In this document: positions 26,173 through 33,600 of the stretch, in pieces
Layout of the letters: each line of letters opens with the position of its first letter
Numbering within the stretch: the stretch's first letter is position 1
Assembly: GCA_029259655.1 (NCBI GenBank)
Contig: JAJDET010000256.1
Location: 1 to 48,988 of the forward strand
Origin: Planctomycetota bacterium
GTDB taxonomy: Bacteria; Planctomycetota; UBA1135; GCA-002686595
DNA length: 48,988 nt
Reading direction: 5' to 3'
Made by a program: the position numbers and the translations under genes
Notes under the pieces: model-generated
What the model was told of the DNA's origin: nothing
Database searches by the model: none
What the model saw: the letters and a program-made list of their open reading frames with translations, nothing else

Positions 26173-28272
26173 ATGAAGACCCGAAAAGCCGCCCTCTCGC
26201 TCCCCCTGGTCGTCCTGACGCTCCTCCTCGCCCCCTCGTGCGGCGGCGGGGGAGGAGGTGGCGGCGACGCCGTCCTCGGCCCCGTGAACGCGGTCGCCCC
26301 GAGCGCCGAGATCACCCATCCCCCGGACCGCTCGGCCACGGAGGAGGGCCGCATCGCGGTCACCGGAACGGCCGATCCCGGGACGGGCACGATCGCGAGC
26401 GTGCGCGTCAACGGCGCCGTCGCGACGACCACGGATGACTACGCCACGTGGAGCGCCTCCGTCTTCGTGAAGTTCGGTGTCAACACGATCGAGGTCGCCG
26501 TCGAGGACGGGGACGGAACGGTTCACACCTCGCCGGCGAGCATCCAGATCGCACAGACGACGCCTTTCCTGGTCCGTCCCTCCGGCGTCGCGCTGGATCC
26601 GGCGCTCGGACGCGCGCTCATCGTCGACAGCATGCGCGGGGAGCTCCTGGCGATGGACCTCTCGACCGGAGAGCGCAAGATCCTCTCCGGCCGGGACGTG
26701 GGTGCCGGTCCGTTGATGGACTTCCCGAACGATGTCGTCCTCGACGCGGCGAACAACCGGGTGCTCGTCACCGACGCGGGGCTGAACGTCCTGTTCGAGA
26801 TCAGCCTGCTCGACGGCGACCGCAGGATCGTCGGCGCGACCGGCAGCGCGACCGGGGTCTCGTACGTTCCCGGCGAAGACCGGGTCCTCCTGACCCACGC
26901 GTTCGAGGGCCTCTTCTCCCTCGAGCTCTCGACCGGGAAGCTCATCCCGATCTCCAAGGACGATCCGGCGCAAGGTGCGACCACTCTGCTGAACGCCCGG
27001 AACGTGGCGCGAGACCCCGACGGCAAGACCGCCTACGTCACCGTGAACAGCAAGGTCGTCAAGGTCGATCTCACCAATGGAGACCGGAGAATCCTCTCCG
27101 ACGCCAGCAACGGATCCGGCCCGACGCTCGTCTTCGCCTTCGACGTCCAGTTCAACTCGAAGTACGGCCTGGTCGTCGCGGATCAGTCGCGAGGGCTCGT
27201 CACCGTGGACCCGAAGACCGGCGATCGGGTCGTCGTGACCGGCGGCGGTGTGGGCTCCGGCGACCCGCTCCGCTCCCTCGTCGACGTGGACATCGAGGAT
27301 GGGTCCGACACGGCGTACATCATGGATTCCTTCGGGGACGTCCTGGTCTCCGTCGACATGACGAGCGGGGCCCGCGTGGCGCTGGGTCGGATCAGCCTGG
27401 GAAGCGGCGATGCTCTGGACAGCGTCAACGCCCTCGAGCTGGACGGACAGGGCCGCGTGCTCGCCGCCGACTCCCGCTTCACCACCGGCGGCAGGCTCGT
27501 CGCCGTCGATCCCCGGTCCGGGGATCGCGAGCTCGTCTCCGGCCCGGGGCGCGGCACCGGGACCGATTTCGCAGGCGTCCGGGACGTCGCCGCCCACCCC
27601 GTGACCGGCCAGATCCTGGTCGTCGACTCCTCCGATCGTCTGTTCGGCGTCGACCCGGTGAGCGGAGACCGCAACGTCATCCTCGACGACACCGCGACCG
27701 ACGGGGAACGGATCGATCGCGTCCTCTGGCATCCCTCGGGTGCCGCGGCGATCCTGCTGACGGGATTCGGGGACGAGCTGCGCATCGCGGACCTGGTGGC
27801 CGGCACTACCACGGTGCTGTCCCCGACCACGGCTACCCCGGTCTCCTTCTTCGGTGTCGAGGACATCGCTCTCGATCCGGAGCGCAACCGGGTGCTGGCG
27901 ACGCGCTCGTCCAGGGTCCTCGCCGTCGACCTCGCGACGGGGAATCGCTCGGTCGTCACGGACGCGAACGACAGTGTCGGGAGCGGAGTGCCGTTCGGTG
28001 ATGCGGCGTCGTTGACCGTGGACAGCGAGCGCGCGATCGCATACGTGCACGACCCGGACGCGGGTATCCTCTTCTCGGTCGATCTCGGGACGGGAGCCCG
28101 CGAGCTGGTCTCGGAGTCGTCCGCGGGAGGGGGGCTCGCGCTCGACGGGTTCTCGAGTCCGGGAATGACGCTCACGAAGGATGGCACCGGCGTGCTCTTC
28201 TTCCATTCGGAGACGGCCTCCATCCTCTCGATCGGCGTCGAGTCCGGCGAGCGGATGGTGATCGCGAAGTAG
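26173..28272 (+). CDS. Beta-propeller lipoprotein
   Basis: A 699-residue protein. Its signal peptide ends in a lipobox (LLLAPSC, Cys23), followed by eight glycines as a flexible tether. Residues ~45-130 form an Ig-like domain (AEITHPPDRSATEEGRIAVTG...VNTIEVAVEDGDG), as in cell-surface adhesive proteins. From ~135 to the end about ten similar blades each contain D-x-S/T-G-x-R plus a V/I-rich strand (VALDPALGRALIVDS, VVLDAANNRVLVTDA, VDLTNGDRRIL), as in NHL/SMP-30-like propellers. No enzyme motif is seen; it is likely a surface binding or scaffold protein. It stands alone and is followed by a strong hairpin. Confidence 0.85.
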   Translation: MKTRKAALSLPLVVLTLLLAPSCGGGGGGGGDAVLGPVNAVAPSAEITHPPDRSATEEGRIAVTGTADPGTGTIASVRVNGAVATTTDDYATWSASVFVKFGVNTIEVAVEDGDGTVHTSPASIQIAQTTPFLVRPSGVALDPALGRALIVDSMRGELLAMDLSTGERKILSGRDVGAGPLMDFPNDVVLDAANNRVLVTDAGLNVLFEISLLDGDRRIVGATGSATGVSYVPGEDRVLLTHAFEGLFSLELSTGKLIPISKDDPAQGATTLLNARNVARDPDGKTAYVTVNSKVVKVDLTNGDRRILSDASNGSGPTLVFAFDVQFNSKYGLVVADQSRGLVTVDPKTGDRVVVTGGGVGSGDPLRSLVDVDIEDGSDTAYIMDSFGDVLVSVDMTSGARVALGRISLGSGDALDSVNALELDGQGRVLAADSRFTTGGRLVAVDPRSGDRELVSGPGRGTGTDFAGVRDVAAHPVTGQILVVDSSDRLFGVDPVSGDRNVILDDTATDGERIDRVLWHPSGAAAILLTGFGDELRIADLVAGTTTVLSPTTATPVSFFGVEDIALDPERNRVLATRSSRVLAVDLATGNRSVVTDANDSVGSGVPFGDAASLTVDSERAIAYVHDPDAGILFSVDLGTGARELVSESSAGGGLALDGFSSPGMTLTKDGTGVLFFHSETASILSIGVESGERMVIAK

Positions 28273-28290
28273 GGCGACCGAGCGAGAGAC

Positions 28291-28318
28291 GCCGGAGTAC
28301 CTGGAGAGGTACTCCGGC
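28291..28318. terminator. Hairpin after the propeller lipoprotein gene
   Basis: A perfect 12-bp stem, GCCGGAGTACCT (28291-28302) and AGGTACTCCGGC (28307-28318), encloses a GGAG loop. It starts 18 bases after the stop codon. There is no clean T-run (GCAGGTCACATCTCTTTCC follows), so termination efficiency is uncertain. Confidence 0.7.
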
Positions 28319-28376
28319 GCAGGTCACATCTCTTTCCCTCGGGCTGAGTAGCCCTCTACCTCTTGCGAGCGAGGCT

Positions 28377-28553
28377 TCAGTTGCCGCCGCGAAGGACCAC
28401 GGTCGTTTCGTCTCCGATGTGCAGCTGTTCTCCCGGAAGGAAGACCTCCTCCAGCTGCACGCCGTCGAGAAAGAACGTGGCGCGACAGAAGTGACCGTTC
28501 TCGGCCTTGGCTCTACCGGTCACAGGACATGCTCCGGTTCCGCCTCGGTTCAT
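28377..28553 (-). CDS. Possible 58-residue protein
   Basis: Read leftward from ATG 28553 to TGA 28377, a 58-residue frame ends in HFCRATFFLDG, VQLEEVFLPGEQLHIG and DETTVVLRGGN. That half has a balanced, beta-strand-like composition unlike the Arg-rich shadow frames around it. I recognise no family. The first ~17 residues look less protein-like, so the true start may be GTG 28523 or another codon. It may also be a remnant of a larger gene. Overlapping longer frames on both strands (about 28513-28810) look like non-coding translations. Confidence 0.25.
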   Translation of the reverse strand: MNRGGTGACPVTGRAKAENGHFCRATFFLDGVQLEEVFLPGEQLHIGDETTVVLRGGN

Positions 28554-28952
28554 AGATGAGTGGGCGCACGACCGCGACCGTCAGCGGGCGAGTCCGGACG
28601 AGCAGCGCAGCTCGTGTGTCCAGGCTGCGCGCGAGACGCACGGCGACGAGGAAGAGGGGGCTCTTGCCGGCAGGCCGTCGACCCGGCGGACCTCCCGGCG
28701 CAATTACGACCTCGTACGGGTCCGAGCAGCGTGTCTCACGGGCAGTCGTCATGACTTCATCTTGGTTCACGTGCAATGCCCTGGATGACACGCAACCGAT
28801 GTCCTACTAGCGCAGTCGGTGCAACGCTTTAGGGCACTCGCAGCCGGCGATGCGCGAACGCGCAACTCTTTGTTGCCACACGAAACCGTTGCGCGCTGGT
28901 CCGGTAGCCCTTGTTGCGTGCCAGGGCTCGCTTTTGACAACGGAGGACCCGA
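28554..28952. other. Upstream region of the HTH gene, with five GTTGC/GCAAC motifs
   Basis: No convincing gene is seen in these 399 bases. Between 28821 and 28917 the pentamer GTTGC, or its complement GCAAC, occurs five times: 28821 and 28862 as GCAAC, and 28872, 28888 and 28913 as GTTGC. They are spaced 41, 10, 16 and 25 bases apart. Clustering directly before a DNA-binding protein gene suggests operator sites for autoregulation. GGAGG at 28941-28945 is the ribosome site of that gene. Confidence 0.4.
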
Positions 28953-29879
28953 ATGCTCGAGCCAGCAGTATCTGTCGGCGGTGGAGTCGTCGCGTTCCGG
29001 AATCGCCACCACGCGGCGATCCGACTCGCCAACGCGTACATGGAAAAATCGGGGCTGAACCAGCATGGCCTCGCGAGGAGAGTGGGAGTCTCGCCCTCTC
29101 TCCTGTCCCGCTTCCTCAATCCCCTGTCCGGGCGCGCTCCCGGGCCTCGATCTCCGGCGATGACGCGGCTCCTGGAGGAGCTCGAGAGGATCTGCTCCGT
29201 CGACCTCGACGTGTTCGAGATGGATCCGACGCCCGGTGAACGCGTGGACGACGAGTGGCTCTGGTACGACCGGCACCGGAAGAGACTGCGAGTCCCGCGC
29301 GACAAGCTCGACCCCGGCGAAGCGCTGGCTCGTATCGGGGTTCTGTGCGCTCAGGCCGTCAACGGGCCGTCGGCACACAGGGCCGCAATGTGCGCGAACA
29401 CGCTCCTTGCGCTCGGTTTCGTTCTACACAAGCTCGAAGCTCGGAGTGCATCGAGAGACCTCCTGTCTCGAACGACGGGTCGTGTCGATCATCTGCACGA
29501 AACGGGAATGAATGGCGTGGAGGGGAACTCCGAGATCGACCTGAAAATCGAGGGCTACACCGGCCTCTGTCATGCCCTCACGGGCTACCACATGCAGGAA
29601 ACCTCGAGGATCGGATCCGGAGTCCGCGAGATGCTCGAGGTCGCCGTGAGGCCGCATCGGCGCGTGGACGCTCTCTGGTGCAACCCCCTCGAGTTCACGG
29701 ATCGGTTGCTCGGCGAAAGCCACGGATCGGCCGACGGGCTGAGCATGGAAGTGGCTCGCGTCGCCTATCGCAATCAGTGCGAGTTGCTCCGGGATGCACT
29801 CCGGACCCGAACTCTCGCGCACCTCAAGAATCACTGGCGAGTGAACGCCCCCCTGATGGCGCCGCTCCTGACGGACTAG
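28953..29879 (+). CDS. HTH (XRE-like) regulator with unknown C-terminal domain
   Basis: A 308-residue protein. Residues ~20-62 (RLANAYMEKSGLNQHGLARR, VGVSPSLLSRFLN) form a Cro/C1-type helix-turn-helix. The rest (EALARIGVLCAQAVNG, HRAAMCANTLLALGFVLHKLE, and the C-terminal VARVAYRNQCELLRDAL) is helical and of unknown family; it may be a sensor or oligomerisation domain. GGAGG sits seven bases before ATG 28953. A secreted-protein gene follows ten bases after the stop, so the pair is likely one transcript and the regulator may control it. Composition is slightly less GC-biased than neighbouring genes. Confidence 0.72.
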   Translation: MLEPAVSVGGGVVAFRNRHHAAIRLANAYMEKSGLNQHGLARRVGVSPSLLSRFLNPLSGRAPGPRSPAMTRLLEELERICSVDLDVFEMDPTPGERVDDEWLWYDRHRKRLRVPRDKLDPGEALARIGVLCAQAVNGPSAHRAAMCANTLLALGFVLHKLEARSASRDLLSRTTGRVDHLHETGMNGVEGNSEIDLKIEGYTGLCHALTGYHMQETSRIGSGVREMLEVAVRPHRRVDALWCNPLEFTDRLLGESHGSADGLSMEVARVAYRNQCELLRDALRTRTLAHLKNHWRVNAPLMAPLLTD

Positions 29880-29889
29880 CGAGGAAGGC

Positions 29890-30375
29890 ATGAAGTACAG
29901 GACTGGATTCGGAATCAGCGCAGCGTTCCTGGCGCTCTTCGTTCTTCAGAGCACGGGTTCCGCAGTGGTCGGCATGCAGAAGCTCGGACGGGCGCCCTTC
30001 TTCCAGGTCGACCCGAAACCGATCGAACCGATCGCCGGACCATCCGGCAGCGAGAGTCGCCAACCCCCGCGCAAGCCGGCCCCGACTCCTCCGAGCACGG
30101 GAGGCCACGGCGGGTTCGCCGCGTCCCTGCAGGTCGTCGTGACCGGACGGCCCGGCAGCCTGGCGGTCTTCCACAGCCGGGACACCTACGTCCCCCTCGG
30201 CAAGATCCCGGCGTCGGGGACCCTGGTTCGTCGTGTCCGCATCAGCGGCCCGTTGACGGAGATGCCGACTCGACTCGAGGTGCTGGTCCTGCCGGCGCCG
30301 GATGACGCCGGTCTCGAACGCCAGCGTCGGCCTCGCGTCCGCATCTACGGCGTGATTCGCCTGCTGCAGCGCTGA
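29890..30375 (+). CDS. Secreted Pro-rich protein of unknown function
   Basis: A 161-residue protein with a signal peptide (KYRTGFGISAAFLALFVLQSTGSA, about 1-26). A Pro/Ser/Gly-rich linker (about 40-75, PKPIEPIAGPSGS, PPRKPAPTPPSTGG) leads to a beta-rich tail of ~85 residues without Cys (LQVVVTGRPGSLAVFHSRD, LVRRVRISGPL, RLEVLVLPAP, RVRIYGVIRLLQR). I know no family. GAGGAAGG precedes ATG 29890. It is probably co-transcribed with the HTH regulator, ten bases upstream. Confidence 0.65.
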   Translation: MKYRTGFGISAAFLALFVLQSTGSAVVGMQKLGRAPFFQVDPKPIEPIAGPSGSESRQPPRKPAPTPPSTGGHGGFAASLQVVVTGRPGSLAVFHSRDTYVPLGKIPASGTLVRRVRISGPLTEMPTRLEVLVLPAPDDAGLERQRRPRVRIYGVIRLLQR

Positions 30376-30388
30376 TCTCGACGCAACC

Positions 30389-30419
30389 GCGCGACGGGGG
30401 CCCGACGCTCCCGTCGCGC
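30389..30419. terminator. Hairpin between convergent genes
   Basis: GCGCGACGGG (30389-30398) and CCCGTCGCGC (30410-30419) form a perfect 10-bp stem with an 11-base loop. It fills the gap between the secreted-protein gene and the convergent rtcB gene. No T-run flanks it, so it may act through pausing or Rho. Confidence 0.5.
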
Positions 30420-31643
30420 TCAACCCTTCACGCAGACCACCTGGCGCAGCGTGTGGACGACCTCGACGAGGGCTTCCTGCGCGCGCATCACGGCCTCGAT
30501 GTCCTTGTAGGCCATCGGGGTCTCGTCGAGGACGCCCTCGTCCTTGCGGCACTCGACGTGCCTCGTGGCGGCGATGTGGTCGTCGATCGTGTAGCGCTTC
30601 TTGGCCTGGGTGCGCGACATCGCGCGGCCGGCACCGTGGGAGCAGGACTCGAAGCTCTCCGGGTTCCCCTTGCCGCGCACGATGAAGCTCTTGGCACCCA
30701 TCGAGCCGGGGATGATGCCGAGGTCGCCCGCACCGGCCCGAACCGCTCCCTTGCGTGTGACCAGACAGTCGCGCCCGTAGTGATGCTCCCGCACGACGTA
30801 GTTGTGGTGGCAGTTCACGACGAGCTCGTCCGCCTTGAAGGGACGGATCTTCGGCGCGCGCGAGACCGCCTCGACGACGTTCTCCATCATCACCTGACGG
30901 TTGATGCGCGCGAACTCCTGCGCCCACGAGACGGCCTCGACGTAGTCGTCGAAGTTCTGCGTGCCCTCGCGGAGGTAGGCGAGGTCCTTGTCGGGGAGCT
31001 CGCCGAGCTCCCGGCCCATGTCCCGCTTCGCCATCTCGATGAAGACCGTGGCGATGCGGTTCCCGACTCCGCGCGAGCCCGAGTGCAGCATGAACCACAC
31101 ACGGTCCGCTTCGTCCAGGCAGACCTCGACGAAGTGGTTGCCCGTACCGAGCGTGCCCAGATGCACGACGTTGTTCGTCTTCCTGAGCACGCGGTACCGG
31201 TCGACCAGGTTCTCGAAGCCGCGCTCCAGGTGCTCCTTCCACAGGTTCCCGACACGCTTGGGCACGTTGCCCCACGAACCGGCGTCGCGGCGCCCTCGTC
31301 CCGAGGTCCTGCCGTGCGGCACCGCCTTCTCGATTGCCGTCCTGACCGGCTTCAGGTCGTCGGGCAGATCACTCGCCGTGAGCGTCGTGCGCACGGCGCA
31401 CATGCCGCAGCCGATGTCGACTCCGACGGCCGCGGGGATCACCGCGCCGATCGTCGGCACGACCGACCCGATCGTGGCCCCGAGTCCCCAGTGCACGTCC
31501 GGCATGACGGCGACGTGGCGGTGCACGATGGGGAGCCGCGCCGTGTTCTCGAGCTGCTCGAGCGCGTTGTCGGCGATCGGCACGCCCTCGGTCCAGGCCA
31601 GGATCGGCACGCCGTCGGTCTCGATGCGGAGTCCGGGAGTCAT
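30420..31643 (-). CDS. rtcB: RNA-splicing ligase RtcB
   Basis: A 407-residue RtcB, close to the usual bacterial length. It has VMPDVHWGLGATIG, GVDIGCGMCAV (metal-binding Asp and Cys), TLGTGNHFVEV and ESCSHGAGRAMSRTQAKK, whose His receives the GMP. RtcB joins RNA 2',3'-cyclic phosphate or 3'-phosphate ends to 5'-OH ends with GTP and Mn2+ and serves RNA repair or tRNA splicing. No archease or RtcR regulator gene is adjacent, so it stands alone here. ATG 31643 begins MTPGLRIETDG; no purine-rich ribosome site is visible, only CTCCTCCTCCC. Confidence 0.95.
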   Translation of the reverse strand: MTPGLRIETDGVPILAWTEGVPIADNALEQLENTARLPIVHRHVAVMPDVHWGLGATIGSVVPTIGAVIPAAVGVDIGCGMCAVRTTLTASDLPDDLKPVRTAIEKAVPHGRTSGRGRRDAGSWGNVPKRVGNLWKEHLERGFENLVDRYRVLRKTNNVVHLGTLGTGNHFVEVCLDEADRVWFMLHSGSRGVGNRIATVFIEMAKRDMGRELGELPDKDLAYLREGTQNFDDYVEAVSWAQEFARINRQVMMENVVEAVSRAPKIRPFKADELVVNCHHNYVVREHHYGRDCLVTRKGAVRAGAGDLGIIPGSMGAKSFIVRGKGNPESFESCSHGAGRAMSRTQAKKRYTIDDHIAATRHVECRKDEGVLDETPMAYKDIEAVMRAQEALVEVVHTLRQVVCVKG

Positions 31644-31776
31644 GGGAGGAGGAGCGACAGCTCCACGTGACTGACTGCACTGGGGTTAGGGTGACGGAAA
31701 AGCCCGCGGAGGGCGGAACCAGGGCCGCTCCCGGAGACGCTAACCCTCCGGATCCCATCCGGCCAGAAAGCTCACG

Positions 31777-33600
31777 ATGACCCATCCCCTTCTCTCGCGC
31801 GGCCCGCGCGGGCTCTCGAGGTCCCTCCTCGTCGCCCTCCTCCTCGCCCCCTCGGTCCACGCTCAGGTCCTCGCCGGGGGGACGCCGAACGTCGTCGCCA
31901 CGAAGCCGTTCGGGCCCGGCGGCATCGTTCTGAGCGACGGCTCCCTCCTCGACCTGGAGCCCCTCGACGATGGGCGGGACCCCTTCGAACCTCCGGAACC
32001 CTTCGATCCCTATGCCATTCCGGGCGGCGCCGGCAAGACGTTCGGGCGCACGGTCGCGGGGCACTTCACCGAGGACGACGTGCTCGACGTGGCGATGCTC
32101 GCCAACGGCGAGGTGATGTTCTTCTCGGGACGCGGCCTCTATCTGTCGCACGACACGCCGTGGACGAACGTGATCGACATCGACGTCTATGCCGCGGGCG
32201 GACCCGACGGTCAGGACGCCGTCGTGTTCACCGACGCCACCGGACTGCACCTCGGGTGGTGGGACTTCACGACCAAGGAGTTCGCGCGGCTCCTCGTCGA
32301 TGGCGGCGCCTGGGCCGGTGCGCGCTCCGTCCGCTCCGGGGACTTCGATCAGCAGAGCCGCGCCGACCTCGCGGGGGTCTCGTCCGACGGGCACGAGCTC
32401 ATGGTGCTCAGCGCGCTCGGCGGGTCACCGCCCGTGTTCGCGCCGCTCCCGAGCGCGGGCTTCACCCTCGTCGAGGAGGTGCTCTCGTTCGCTCCCCTGC
32501 AGTGGGACGGGACGGGAGCGCAGGAGTTCGCGCTCCTCACCGATCTCGCGCTCCAGGTGAACGACATCGACGGCGACCTCGAAGACCAGTGGCTGACGGC
32601 ACTGCCCGGCGGATGGCTGGGAGTCCTGGGTCACGACTACTCGAGCTTCGACCGGTTGGTCTGGGTGACGCCCGAGCTCTACGACCCCGACACCGAGCTC
32701 TACCACCAGTTCATCTACACCGCCGACAAGGACGGCATCGACCCGCAGTCGAACGTGTCGGGCGTGGGAGTGAGCTCGCTCGCGACGGGGGACTGGGACG
32801 ACGACGGTGACGACGACATGGCGCTCTCCTACCAGCTCCTCCAGCAGGTCGCCGTGGTCAATAACGAGCGTTCTCCCTCGGCTCCGACGGCGGTCTCGTT
32901 CCCGTCCGGCGGCGGGATCGAGCTCTTCGAGCTCGGCACGCCCGGGGCCCCGAACCCCGAGCACGTCGCCGGCATCGCCTTCGGCGACTTCGACGACGAC
33001 GGGGACTCCGACGTCGGAACCGCGGTGCAGGCGACCGCGGAGTTCCGGATCTGCACGAACTCGATCATCGACGAGACGGGCTACCTCCCGAACATCACGC
33101 GGATGCGCTACGTCGTGACCGAGAACCAGCGCTACGGAGACCTCTTGATCCGCATTTCGCGACCGACCGGCAGGCCCGACCCGGTAACCGACATGGAGAT
33201 CGTCCTCTGGCGCCAGGAGGACCTCAACGGCGAGAGCGAACAGGTTCCCGTGGATACCTGGACGTCCTGCGTCAGCGGCTGGCCGCACAAGACGGCGATC
33301 GAGATTCCGGAGTCGGGTCAGTACTTCGAGTCCGTGTACTACCTCGAGATGCGCTTCAAGCGGCTGGACGCGCAGGGCGAGGAGATCGGCTCCTTCCCCG
33401 CCATCATCGGCGGGTTCACGCTCTCGCCCTTGACCTACGACGCGCTCACGCAGGTCCCGGACGCGGGCCCGGAGCTCCTCGTGATTCCCGAGGGGGACCT
33501 CTCGTTCAACCCGGGAGAGGTCGGGGCGCTCGGCGGCGCCTATGTGCCGCACCTGCGCGTGCCGCCCGCGAGCGGGCTCAACTACCCGAAGGACGTGTGA
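31777..33600 (+). CDS. Secreted FG-GAP/VCBS-like repeat protein
   Basis: A 607-residue protein with a signal peptide ending in SVHAQ (about 30). Asp-rich calcium-type loops typical of FG-GAP/VCBS repeats appear twice (GDWDDDGDDDMALSY and GDFDDDGDSDVGTAV), with weaker copies such as GDFDQQSRADLAG and GHFTEDDVLDVAML. These would build a seven-bladed propeller over residues ~85-430. The last ~170 residues (ITRMRYVVTENQRYGDLLI, VYYLEMRFKRLD) form a separate beta domain. It is probably surface-exposed or extracellular. No enzymatic motif is seen. The 3' end overlaps the convergent CHAT gene by 23 bases. Confidence 0.82.
   Translation: MTHPLLSRGPRGLSRSLLVALLLAPSVHAQVLAGGTPNVVATKPFGPGGIVLSDGSLLDLEPLDDGRDPFEPPEPFDPYAIPGGAGKTFGRTVAGHFTEDDVLDVAMLANGEVMFFSGRGLYLSHDTPWTNVIDIDVYAAGGPDGQDAVVFTDATGLHLGWWDFTTKEFARLLVDGGAWAGARSVRSGDFDQQSRADLAGVSSDGHELMVLSALGGSPPVFAPLPSAGFTLVEEVLSFAPLQWDGTGAQEFALLTDLALQVNDIDGDLEDQWLTALPGGWLGVLGHDYSSFDRLVWVTPELYDPDTELYHQFIYTADKDGIDPQSNVSGVGVSSLATGDWDDDGDDDMALSYQLLQQVAVVNNERSPSAPTAVSFPSGGGIELFELGTPGAPNPEHVAGIAFGDFDDDGDSDVGTAVQATAEFRICTNSIIDETGYLPNITRMRYVVTENQRYGDLLIRISRPTGRPDPVTDMEIVLWRQEDLNGESEQVPVDTWTSCVSGWPHKTAIEIPESGQYFESVYYLEMRFKRLDAQGEEIGSFPAIIGGFTLSPLTYDALTQVPDAGPELLVIPEGDLSFNPGEVGALGGAYVPHLRVPPASGLNYPKDV

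Noticed and set aside
24784..28206. A 1140-codon leftward open frame
   Set aside because: Only the part below 25563 encodes a recognisable protein (crotonase). The rest is the Arg/Asp/Gly-rich complement of the propeller lipoprotein gene, as expected from high-GC shadow frames.
28513..28810. Overlapping 80-90 codon frames on both strands
   Set aside because: They are Arg/Pro/Ser-rich and antisense to one another, without motifs or ribosome sites.
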